Assembly (NCBI GenBank): GCA_026874595.1
Contig: CM049317.1
Location: 78,381,415 to 78,445,414, forward strand
Direction: 5' to 3'
From: Sipunculus nudus
Taxonomy: Eukaryota > Annelida > Sipuncula > Golfingiida > Sipunculidae
Length of the DNA stretch: 64,000 bases
Shown here: one piece after another, positions 1 to 9,469 of the stretch
Position numbering within the stretch: the stretch's first letter is position 1
Layout: each line of letters starts with the position of its first letter
Notes under the pieces: model-generated
Databases searched by the model: none
What the model saw: only the letters and a program-made list of their open reading frames with translations
Told to the model about the DNA's origin: nothing
Translations under genes and position numbers: made by a program

Positions 1-50
1 GGAGGCAGGCATATATATATATATAATATATAGTCTAAAAATGTATTTAC

Positions 51-137
51 CTGCTAGAATGTCAAGGGTTTCATGGTGCATTACTGTATAAGTACAGTAT
101 TGGGCGCTGTGTCCTGGGCTATCATTCCTGCCATCTC
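51..137 (-). CDS. Transposase-derived-type gene, DGRNDSPG exon (internal; gene continues beyond window)
   Basis: This 87-nt exon lies between a clean acceptor (…TTGAAG) and a donor (G|GTAAAT). Read in phase with the exon at 437-716 it encodes the motif DGRNDSPGHSAQYCTYTVM followed by HHETLDILA. From memory this motif marks a large family of uncharacterised fish and invertebrate proteins that look like DDE/RNase H-fold transposase derivatives; the Asp-rich DGRxDSPG stretch would be near the start of the catalytic part. It ends in phase 1, so at least one more exon lies to the left of the window. The family link is recollection, not a search. The exon structure is read directly from the sequence. 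Confidence 0.7.
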
Positions 138-436
138 CTTCAAATAGAAAAAAGAAATGTTGAAGCAAGAGAGAGATTGTAATTTTCAGATTTCTTAATA
201 CTGGTTTGGACTTTTTCAGGTGGCTGTTCATGCCTCCGCTCATCAGCACATGCAGGCACTGCCCCCCCCCCCCCGACCTCATCTTTAGATTGAGATTTAT
301 TACATCAAACTATAATATAGTATTTATGCAATCAAATGATCATATAAGCATTGCTTTATTTAATAAGGACACTGCAAATCAACACCAAAGATTATGAGTG
401 AAATTATGGATAATTTGAGTAAAACAGGAAACCTAC

Positions 437-716
437 CGCACATAATCACTTCTTTGTCTTTAAACTTTTCCAGGACATCTGCCTGCATATCATGATATGC
501 ATCCAAAACCACTGGACACACAAGATTTGCCTGCACTCCTGAGAATGTTGCCTGGTTCAGTGTGCCAAGATTGCAAAATTTCAAGAGCAAATTGATTTTT
601 TCATGGTTGTTGCCAGAAATGATAGTTGCACAGTGCATCATGAGGTTCCCCGCCTTCATCATTTTGACCGTTGGCTGTGAACACCATCTGGCCTCCTTAT
701 GGTTATTAGTACATTT
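437..716 (-). CDS. Transposase-derived-type gene, exon with Cys/His region
   Basis: This 280-nt exon has an acceptor TTTCAG|AAATGT and a donor G|GTAGGT. It starts KCTNNHKEARWCSQP and continues as an uninterrupted frame of 93 codons containing MMKAGNLMMHCATIISGNN and a Leu-rich helix-like stretch ending …KDKEVIMC. The opening Cys/His residues probably complete a zinc-binding cluster whose first half (KCTVCGEEC) is at the end of the neighbouring exon 1082-1397. The phase-1 end matches the next exon at 51-137. In related proteins I remember, the WSSQP-like and AGN motifs directly precede DGRxDSPG, which supports one gene. Confidence 0.7.
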
Positions 717-1081
717 CTGAAATATAAATAAAAACTCGAACTGTATGGTTCAACCAAATTATTGAATGTTATATAAATCAAACAGGTTTTAATTTCAATG
801 CATCCAATGTTTTCTTGCGAACCTTCACATGCCCATATCCGAATAAAGCTGGGTCAGAATGAGGTAAATGATTCCAAGAGAAAACAAGTTTGATGACAGT
901 ATAGACAAGTAAAAGCTTGTGTTAATGCATTTAATCAGGAATTGCCACCTAAAACATTGAAAGGTCACAATCTGTCAGAATTACAGGCAGCTTTTACATG
1001 AAGTAAAACCACATCCTCTATATGGTTAACAATAATATTAATGGGAACAAGATGTTAGAGCACTGTAAGTTTGAATCTCAC

Positions 1082-1397
1082 TCAAGATATTTCTGCTGCA
1101 GTGCCTTCTCTTTTCACTTCAGAGGAACATTCTTCTCCACACACAGTGCACTTGTCAACTGCTTTTGCCAACATCTCCAGCTCAGTTTTGTAAACTATGT
1201 ACGCCTCTTCTGTTACAATATCTGGATTTGTTACTGTCCTGAGCATGTTGTTTTTTACTCCATGGCCTCTCTCATCATATTCATCACTGTCTGTCTCCTC
1301 CTCTGTAGGACAGAAGGAGAGATCTTTCTCATCATTTTCCATCTCCCATTCACTGGAACTAACTGGCTCCAGATCTGTGAAATTCACATTCTGTGGA
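1082..1397 (-). CDS. Transposase-derived-type gene, acidic exon ending in an in-frame TGA at the splice donor
   Basis: The acceptor is TTTCAG|T and the exon enters in phase 2 from 1849-1998. It encodes about 104 residues: an acidic, Asp/Glu/Ser-rich half (for example EEETDSDEYDERG), a helix-like middle and the Cys pair region KCTVCGEEC. The last codon before a good donor (GTGAGA, starting at 1081) is TGA at 1084-1082. The next exon starts in the same phase, so splicing would leave the TGA in frame. A CGA-to-TGA change could explain this. Either the gene copy is a pseudogene or null allele, or the true junction differs (for example an unusual intron class). The exon itself is well supported; the functional status is uncertain. 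Confidence 0.65.
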
Positions 1398-1848
1398 CTG
1401 AAAGACAAAAGATAATGAAAATAAACTTATGATGAATGTACACAAACTGGTCTCTATAAAATGTTGCTGGTATCCTCTAAAGAGTGGAAATTTGTGATGC
1501 TGCAGATCATAACCTTTGGAATTGTACACTCAGTTGCTGAGATAAACAATATGACAACAATAAATAAATAACAATCTCATACGTGTAATGTACCATTGTA
1601 ATTAAAACTCATATTTACAGGAATACTAGTTCACTTTATTATTGCAGAAACTAGTCTTTGGGTAGAGTGACAGTTAAATATTGATACAAGGAATAGTACT
1701 TACTGGTATTTCCACACCAATATTCCTTGAATCCCTTTCAATGATAAATTATCAAGTGTTCCATAAACTTGATACAGATGTCAGTTACACTTCATACCAG
1801 AAGTATTCAATAATTTATTGAAAATATACAAATGTTTATAATACTTAC

Positions 1849-1998
1849 CCAGTCATAAGATCCACTTCATACAGTGTATCATCTGGGTCATCACTGTCAC
1901 TGTCAGGAGTTTCTTCATCCTCTACAGTGTCAGTCGCTGTTTCAGTGTCCATCGATTCAGTTTCTGATTCGCCAGCTGTCTCAATGTAGACTTCTAAC
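1849..1998 (-). CDS. Transposase-derived-type gene, acidic linker exon
   Basis: This 150-nt exon lies between AG|G and GG|GTAAGT, with both junctions in phase 2 matching the neighbours. It encodes LEVYIETAGESETESMDT and then an almost purely acidic/Ser/Thr stretch, DTVEDEETPDSDSDDPDDT, ending LYEVDLMTG. There is no fold to recognise; it looks like a disordered acidic linker. The strong donor and matching phases are the main evidence that it is real. Confidence 0.7.
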
Positions 1999-2250
1999 CT
2001 AAAAGTTGATACTTCAAGGTGTATTTTTATAATCATATCTGCACAATGTTACACAATAATACAGTTACAGGGGGGGGGGCTTAAAGTAATTTCACCTAGG
2101 AATATGCAGTATAGGTTCATTTTTCTATCTTATGTAACCAAAAGGCTTAGCAGGGATTATGTTTTATAATAAATTTTGTTTATAAGTTTAACATAACATA
2201 CACTCATTCCCCATTATGCATAAAACATTTATTATTTGGTGATAGTCTAC

Positions 2251-2496
2251 CTGGATTGCTGTAGTTGGCTGACACTCATCTCCGAGGCAGTGACAGTATC
2301 TTCGACAGAGTCGGGTTGCTTTGGTCGGCTCACATTCCCCTCAGAGGCAGTAATGGATTCTTCAGCAGGGGCTGTTTCGTCATCATTTGTTGCAGCTGCT
2401 GTCATGGTACTTTCGAATCCTGTTGGACTGTCACTCATTTGTTCCCTTGGACTGTAACTTAGTTTCTCTATACCTGACAGCTCAGACATCATTTCA
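2251..2496 (-). CDS. Transposase-derived-type gene, Ser/Thr/Glu-rich exon
   Basis: This 246-nt exon has acceptor TTTCAG|T and donor AG|GTAGAC, in phase 2 at both sides. It encodes about 82 residues of low-complexity Ser/Thr/Glu/Ala-rich sequence (EMMSELSGIEKLSYSP… to …MSVSQLQQS). It holds two imperfect internal repeats of the type ESxTASExxVSxxxQ, which suggests the linker grew by internal duplication. No domain is recognisable. Confidence 0.65.
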
Positions 2497-2926
2497 CTGA
2501 AATCCAGATAATGTAATAAATGTATGTTTACTTATACTATTCACAAAGTGTTAAATCATATGTTATACATCATATCTCTTTTTTAACTAATATTTTCTTT
2601 GTTATCTGTCACTGGACATACAGGCTGTAAAGCAAACATTTATAAAAAAAAAATGTAACAAAAGTAGAAAAAAAATATAAGGAAAAAATAAGACAAAAGC
2701 AGGACAGGAACCAAATGTGTTAAAACATTAATCAAGCTCATTTTGACAAATGAATGTGGAATCAAAACAATTATTTTTACTGTGAACAGTCATTCACAGC
2801 CGTTTTAAACTGAATATGACTGCAAAACTAATACGTAGGGAAAAAAAGCAAAAACAATAAGAATTTCAAGAAGAAGTAAGATTGTATGACACCTTGGACA
2901 TACCAATCACAATATTGATAAACTAC

Positions 2927-3131
2927 CTATCATCAGTCGTTGGAACTCTGCTGGTGCTTGGTAAAATTTCTGTCTCTGTTGACTTCTGAGCAGGTGTTGA
3001 GTGAATTGTCCCCTTTAATCTGGTAATTATTCTGGGTTCAAGAGGTGACTGAAAAGACGATGATCTTTGTGTTGACTTTTTTTTTCTTTGAGGGACTTTC
3101 CCCTGAGGAAAATCTTCTTTGTTCTTCATAC
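2927..3131 (-). CDS. Transposase-derived-type gene, basic exon
   Basis: This 205-nt exon lies between ATAG|GT and AG|GTAGTT. It encodes MKNKEDFPQGKVPQRKKK followed by a Ser/Arg/Thr-rich stretch ending STSRVPTTDD. The RKKK run is a possible nuclear localisation signal. The exon can be entered in phase 1 from a preceding exon, or its ATG could be the start codon of a shorter transcript; the sequence alone does not decide. Downstream splice phases match 2251-2496. Confidence 0.55.
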
Positions 3132-3539
3132 CTATGAATCAGTAAAAAAAAATCACTATTCTTAGGCTCATCCCTCCCCTAATCTCATCAATCATTACTA
3201 TATTACATTATTATTTCTGAATACTGCTGTATTGTTGTAGGTCATACATTCATCAAAAACTTTGCAGTTGGAACTACTAATTTTATACTAAAATTGAAAC
3301 AACAGACTTGATATATTTAAAAAATCACAACACGTCAACAGAAATAATGCACTGTTTGTATGGCTGAAAAAGTGATCAAATTCATTGAAAATAATATAAC
3401 TGTTTCATCAATATATTCTCTATTACTATTTATTTATTTTCCCTTGAAACCAAAATAAGTTGAAGCACAAGTGATAACACTATTGTTAAACGATTACTTA
3501 TGACGTGTGTGTGTGCTTATTTCATTAGATAGATATTAT

Positions 3540-3660
3540 CTAGTTTGTTGGTAGACAACAGTACGACCACGACCATACAGTGCGAAGCCAGCACAATAAA
3601 ATGGATTGTGGAGACGAGTGGGATTTACAATTTTACTTGTGTTTTCAGGCAGTGGTTGAT
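3540..3660 (-). CDS. Possible additional exon (tentative) of the same gene
   Basis: After an acceptor-like TATATTCAG on the minus strand there is a 40-codon open stretch that reads QPLPENTSKIVNPTRLHNP and then a Gly/Arg-containing part ending TVVYQQTR. It is GC-richer than its surroundings and protein-like. However, no convincing GT donor precedes the stop at 3539-3537, and its phase does not match exon 6387-6598 directly. It may be a damaged exon, or an intermediate exon may have been missed. Treat as a hypothesis. Confidence 0.3.
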
Positions 3661-3793
3661 CTGAATATAAAACACCATTAATTACAACAAGTCTACTGAC
3701 AGCAAATAACGATGTTATTTTCTTTTTATCCGAGAAACATAAATACGCTGTTAATCTCTTTTAGATTACACGCCTCATTAACAATAACATGCC

Positions 3794-4810
3794 GGGTCTG
3801 TCTAAAACGCGGAGAATCCGCGGAGAGATGGAGAATTCGCGGAGAATTTTCGGAGAGTTTTTATATGCAATGATACTTTCAAATACATATTAAAATCATT
3901 TATAATCTCAAACTATATTACTCTTAACATATTTGTTTACTGTTAAATGACTGAAATGATTAAAAATCTGTACATCGAGTAAAATTCAGCTCTCAATTGA
4001 TTGGGCAAGCAGGTTCTTCTCTTAAGATTTTATTTGTGCCACGCCAGAGTCAACGAATAGCACCAGGTGACTGTGGGTTATTTTTTTCGATTGCAATTGG
4101 GCTATATATTTCTTTTTTTATTATTATTATACTCTGTATTGTTAAGGTCAGAAAGAAGTGTGATGTATTTTGTACAGAGGCTAAAAAATATATTTCTTTT
4201 ACTGTGATCGCAATATATATAGATTATTTTTTCTTTTATTTTTAAAAATCCTACTGCCAATATGATTCATTAGCCTAAAGGTGCAATATTTTTTGTGTAT
4301 AAAGTGTGTAAAGTCGAATGTTGTTGTTTCAACTTTTATTTGTGCATGTAAATTGGGTCTTTACACTATAGGCCTAAATGGTGATAGTTTTTTTTTTCAT
4401 TTATTTATAATATTATATATTTCGTTCACCACCTGTAAATTTGATACATGTGCATGGTTTTGTTTTGGTTTGCACAATAGAAAGTTGAAATATTAGGTGT
4501 TTTGCGGTTTCGTCTAAAGATAGGTCAGTGTCAGCTGGTGACTCAGACGTGTGTTAGATTTTGCGTAACCCATTCGCTCGGCAGTGTGTCCACATTGTTC
4601 AGCATAAAATACTTAATTATGTACAGCTTTTAAAATTTTCGGTCATTTAACAGAGCGCAAATATGTCAAGATTATAATAGTTGGAGATTTTAAGTGATTT
4701 TAATGTGTATGTAAAAGTATCATTGAATATAAAAACTCTCCGCAAATTCTCCACGAATTCTCCGCGAATTCTCCATCTCTCCGCGGATTCTCTGCGTTTT
4801 AGACAGACCC
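3794..4810. mobile_element. Non-autonomous Mutator-type (MULE) inverted-repeat element
   Basis: The ends GGGTCTGTCTAAAACGC… and their reverse complement form terminal inverted repeats of roughly 95 bp, with iterated GCGGAGAATTC-like subrepeats just inside. The element is flanked by a perfect 9-bp direct repeat, TAACATGCC, at 3785-3793 and 4811-4819. A 9-bp target duplication with long terminal repeats is typical of the Mutator superfamily. The interior (about 820 bp, very AT-rich) shows no transposase-like frame, so it would depend on an enzyme from elsewhere. It sits inside the intron of the minus-strand gene at the outer edge of the fold-back element. Confidence 0.8.
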
Positions 4811-4816
4811 TAACAT

Positions 4817-6371
4817 GCCATATATAATTCTCGGAAAAACTCGGAAATTAATAAAACTCGGAAAAATGGCCGGAAAAGAAGATAAACACACGAGGAAGAA
4901 TAATTCAAATGATTCATTTAACAGAGAAAGATTCAGTGCGACCATACAGCTGTGTTTTATTTGCTTAAAATGAATAAAACTACTTTAACCGACCCTATTT
5001 AGTGTTGATCACACTGTAAATTTCCTGCGTCCGCCATCTTGGAGTCATGGTATGTCGGAAAAAAAGTTGTCCCCTCGGAAATAAAGTAAATTTATGTTAA
5101 CACTTTGTTAAAGTGCCACATTATGGAACAAATCGTACATATTTTTTAATAAACCCAATTTATACTTCTTTTGGCAATCAAACCTATTTAATTTTCACCA
5201 ATCTAACTTTTAGAACTGGCGAGGACCCCTTGCTGTGGGGATCATTCCCTGATATAATTTTCTGTACAAGTCACAGATAAAACACCGTTAGGTTTTAGCT
5301 TCATTAGAAAACATGGAAAAATAAAAAAAGTAAATCATCGACAAAAATACTGTTTATTTAGTAAACAATTCATGTTAATAAAAGATATATACAAGTACAA
5401 CATATTATAATGGAGTTGTTGATATATACATGATATAGGTATCTGTAAATCATTTTCAATATGAGATTATGCACATGAAAAGATTCACAAAAGTCACTTG
5501 GCACATTAGTGTTTAAACTATACAATGATAAATGTTATTATTGTTCTCAAGGATTCACTTGAAACATTTCCACATCTACAGTGTAGTTACAATATGGAAT
5601 TCCTTAAAGCATAACATTTCTTATAACATTAAAAAAATCATGACAAATACATATATTTTATTCAGAATTATATATATATAAGATATGCTTCATGTCATAA
5701 ATTGTTACTCTTTAAAACAAAATTTATATTTTAATTAAGTCATATGATTTCAGTAAATGTTGAAAATACATATATGTTGTAAATCTGTGGGTTATCATGG
5801 TATAATGAATTGTTTACTAAATAAACAGTATATTTGTCGATGATTCACGTTTTAATTTGTCCATGTTTTCTAACGAAGCTGAAACTGACGATGTTCTGTC
5901 TGTGACTTACATAGGAAAATTATATCAGGGAATGATCCCTGGAGCAAGAAGCTCTAGCAAGTTCTAAAAGTTTGATTGGTAAAAATTAAATAGATTTGGA
6001 TGCCAAAAAAGTATTAATTTCGATTTATTTAAAATAGTTATGCTTTATTTCATAATGTGATTGTTTAACAAAGTGTTAAAGAAACATTTACTTTATTTCC
6101 GAGGGGACAACTTTTTTCCGACATACCATGACTCCAAGATGGCGGACGCAGGAATTTTACAGGGTGATCAACACGAAAAGGGTCGGTTAAAAGTAGTTTT
6201 ATTCCTTTTAAGAAATAAAAAAAATAAATTGTATAAGCACACATAATTATTCTATGTTATATGAATCATTTGAATTACTCTTTTACATGTGTTTTTATGC
6301 TTTTCCGGCCATTTTTCCGAGTTTTATTAATTTCCGAGTTTTTCCGAGATTTTCCGGGTTTTATTATATGC
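4817..6371. mobile_element. Fold-back element with about 560-bp inverted arms
   Basis: The arms 4817-5373 and about 5798-6371 are inverted copies of each other (for example GCCATCTTGGAGTCATGG at 5033 against its reverse complement near 6127), separated by about 425 bp of AT-rich loop. The outer ends carry repeated ACTCGGAAA motifs. No coding frame spans it. It lies in the intron of the minus-strand gene and its right end is only about 15 bp from the splice donor at 6386. No clean target duplication was found. Each arm carries a CCAAGATGGCGG motif resembling a YY1 site. Confidence 0.75.
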
Positions 6372-6386
6372 CCATCGAATACTCAC

Positions 6387-6598
6387 GTGTCCGGCAGCAT
6401 GGCGGCTGAATCCGAATGTTTACGCAGGTTCATTTCTGCTTTCAGTGCACACCAGCGCTCGTATTCACCACCGAGCGCTATTCTGGTTTTGTCTCTCTTC
6501 GAATCAAATGCTTTTTTACGTTTTTTCACGCTCGATTTTGGCGTTTTTTGCTTTCGTTTCTCGCTTTCAACAGGTGTTCCGCCGCCGGGCTCGTCCAT
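6387..6598 (-). CDS. Probable first coding exon of the transposase-derived-type gene
   Basis: An ATG in good context (AACATGG) at 6598 opens a frame MDEPGGGTPVESEKRKQK, then a Lys/Arg-rich segment, then KTRIALGGEYERWCALK, and meets a strong donor AC|GTGAGT at 6386. The pattern basic-Arg-R(I/V)-x-G-x-x-(F/Y)-x-R-W-x-x-L(R/K) is one I remember near the N terminus of this protein family, where it looks like a short DNA-binding or THAP-like helix segment. The exon is CpG-rich, as expected of a promoter-proximal first exon. It ends in phase 2, and the following exon in the chain is not certain. The link to the downstream exons is inference. Confidence 0.5.
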
Positions 6599-6619
6599 GT
6601 TGCCTTGTTTATACCTATC

Positions 6620-6629
6620 GCGCATGCGC
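6620..6629. promoter_or_regulatory. NRF-1-type palindrome upstream of the first exon
   Basis: The perfect palindrome GCGCATGCGC matches the core of the animal NRF-1 binding site. It lies 22 bp upstream of the proposed start codon of the minus-strand gene, inside the only clearly CpG-dense stretch of this part of the window (about 6.38-6.73 kb). This suits a TATA-less CpG promoter. Function is inferred from the motif only. Confidence 0.45.
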
Positions 6630-6649
6630 CGTATCGAACCTCCGGTCAC

Positions 6650-7181
6650 GCCCCCTTGTCATGGAAGACAAATACACGTGCTCTGTGTTTACCAACACGC
6701 ATATCCATAACAAGGCGATGGGGACGTACTGAGACCGTGTGCTGGGTTGGTTTTTCTGGGGATCTTTTATTTAAAGCAAATATGAACTGAAAATATGAAA
6801 GAATAGCCATATATTTGCCCCTGATTTTGCCCCTTTAAATAGGACATCCCTAAATAGGCCCTCAGTATATGGAAAAGTTGTAGAGAACAGAACAGCCAAT
6901 AATAAAGTATGATTGAGGAGGGAGCATTCTCAAAGTTTGTCGCAGCAGCTAAATTTCAATAGAAAATAAACAGAAATAAAATTTAACTGGGGCCCTTACT
7001 GTCGACTTCTTTCTGTGGCACCCGGGAACCCAGCCTGTGATTGCACTGAAAACATGTTATAAGTTAAAAGTCATCATTCTGAAAAGGTTTATCTACTCAC
7101 TCTTTCTTTGTTCATAAACTTCCCATCTGAGAGTATGAGAACAATAAATATGATAAGTTTAGCAGAAAGTACACTGCTATC
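6650..7181. other. Intergenic, no gene seen
   Basis: The first 80 bp are the CpG-rich promoter side of the minus-strand gene. The remainder is AT-rich with no splice-framed or family-like reading frame. Confidence 0.4.
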
Positions 7182-7505
7182 ATGGACAAGACCTTAGTTG
7201 AATACAATATAACTGTATTAATTGGTGATTTTAACATAACCGTTCAGCAAGGCATGAACAGTCACAATAAAACTTTATATGATCTTATGGATGAATATGG
7301 TATGTCAAATCTAGTAAAACAGTCAACTTGCTTTAAAAACCCAATTGGTACAGCTATTGAATGATTATAACAAACGATAAATCGCGGTTTGTAAACAGCG
7401 GTACAATATCCAATGGCACTGATGATTATCACAATTATGTGTATGGTATTTTAAAGTCTGGTTTAAGGCCCAGACAAGCAAAGCATATATCATACAGGTC
7501 GTAGA
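7182..7505 (+). pseudogene. LINE endonuclease-domain remnant
   Basis: The frame contains VLIGDFNI, the Asp/Asn motif of the APE-type endonuclease of non-LTR retrotransposons, followed by a typical C-terminal endonuclease stretch. A stop and frameshift after about codon 60 move the readable protein to another frame (NSGTISNGTDDYHNYV, ending HISYRS). Together with the reverse-transcriptase remnant downstream it represents one decayed LINE on the plus strand. The clade is not certain; Jockey/CR1-like is my best guess. Confidence 0.65.
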
Positions 7506-8064
7506 GAAATTTTGATTTCGGTAATTTTACAAATTATCTAAACCATGCACCCTTTCATTTTGGTGAACTTTTCGATGATGTAAACAACCAATTTTGTTAT
7601 TTTAACAGGCTATATAGAACTATACTGAACAGCATGCCTCGATTAAAAACAAAAAAAAATTCGACCAAATAAACCAGTGTTTATGAATAGGAGACTTCGA
7701 AAAGCAGAGTATAGAAAATCAGCTTTAAGCAGGAAATATAATCACTGCCCAACAAAAATAAAATTGAGAAATATATAGAAAACAACGCCACCTAGTGACT
7801 TAAATACGAACAGATTCCATAAAGGATGAAGCAAATTGAAACAAATACAATAGATATGTTAGACGAAGAGTTTATTGATTACTCCGCACAAAAACATAGA
7901 ATACATCCCAGTGTACAAAAAAACATAGACTTTCAAAGTAACAGTGGCGTCAACAAATTTTACTTTAGACAAATGTGTTAATAGAGTACATAAATATATA
8001 AAAACCTAAATCATAAGAAGGCCACTGGTAACGATCAAAATTCCAGCAAAAATTTTGAAACTTA

Positions 8065-9460
8065 GTGCAGATCCAGTCCCCCCCCCCCCCCCAAAAAAAA
8101 AATATGAGTATTGTTAACACAACTATAGAAACTACAAAATTTCCTGATAGTCTTAAATGTGCTGAAGTAGTCCCTATTTACAAAAAAAAATCAGACCATA
8201 TGATAAAGAAAAATTATAGGCCTGTGAGTCTATTACCAAGTATCTCTAAAGTTTTTGAAAAGATTATAAATGAACAGATGCAGGGATTTTTAAACTGTGT
8301 AGTTAGTCCGTAGATATATGCATATAGAAAATGACATTGTACTGACAGTGTTCTATTTTAACTTACTGAAATTTGGAAAGAAGCATTTAATAAAAAAACA
8401 GAAAGTAGGAACAGTTCTAATGGACTCAGTATTATTGTTTACAATTCGACTTATTGGTAGGAAAATTAAAAAATATGGAATGTCAGATAAAGCTCTTCTG
8501 TTAATAACTAATTATATAAGAAATAGGAAACAGAGAGTAAAAGTTGGGGGTGGTCGTAGCAAGTGGAGCAATTTGGTACTCCACAGGGCTCAATTATTGG
8601 CCCGACCTTCTTCAACTTCTTTATGAATGATTTTATGTATGTCTTCAGCAGAGGTAAAATAGGTAACTAAGCTGGTGACAACAAACTTTATGTAACTACA
8701 AATAGTGAACATGAACTTGTAAAATTTATCACTAATGAAACAAAATTAGCTATTCAATGGTTGAATCAAAACAACAGGCAGGCAAATCCAGAAATTCATA
8801 CTTATTTATTTTAGGAAAAACCCAGAACAGGAAAACATATGTTTAGATAATTTTGTTATAAAACCACCACAATCTGTAACCCTTCTGGGGGTACAAATTG
8901 ATAGAAAATTAGGTTTCACAGAACATATATCCAACATCATCAAGAAAGGTGCACTGGATGCTCTTAAAAGAGTGAGAAACTACACAGACTCAGACTGTTG
9001 TCTTACATTACTTAGATGTTATATACTGAGTCACATGATGTAAATCTTGTACTGTATAGCACTTTACTTATAAGAAAAATACAAAATTAATAGGAAAAAT
9101 GCAGGAGCGAGGTTTACGATGTGGCTTTAAAGACTACAAAAGTACACATGATAACCTGCCGTTTAAATCAAATTTGCCTTCGCTAGAAACAGCCCGATGA
9201 AGAAAAGTACTCAATACAGTGTTTAAAATACTTTGTGGTCTAGGTCCAGTGTATCTAAATGAATAACGTTGCAAATCAAATAGACATTATGATAAAAGAA
9301 ATAGTGAAAACAAACTTCTACTACAGCATAAAAACACAGAAATATTGGGTATCATGACTCCTTAGCGTCAAGGTGTGAAAGAGTGAAACTCTCTGCCTAA
9401 AGAATTCAAGGCCTGCTCAGAACTCAATATATTTAAAAAATTACTCTACAAAATATTGTC
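8065..9460 (+). pseudogene. LINE reverse-transcriptase remnant and 3' part
   Basis: Readable pieces in shifting frames include NYRPVSLLPSISKVFEKII (fingers/palm entry of a non-LTR reverse transcriptase) and GTPQGSIIGPTFFNFFMND (the PQG block). A catalytic-box remnant follows in which the YADD position reads stop-AGDN, then thumb/connection-like sequence to about 9.2 kb. Several stops and frameshifts make it inactive. A poly(C) then poly(A) tract at 8079-8101 interrupts the frame. It ends just before the tandem repeat family starting at 9470. Confidence 0.7.
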
Positions 9461-9469
9461 TTAATCATT

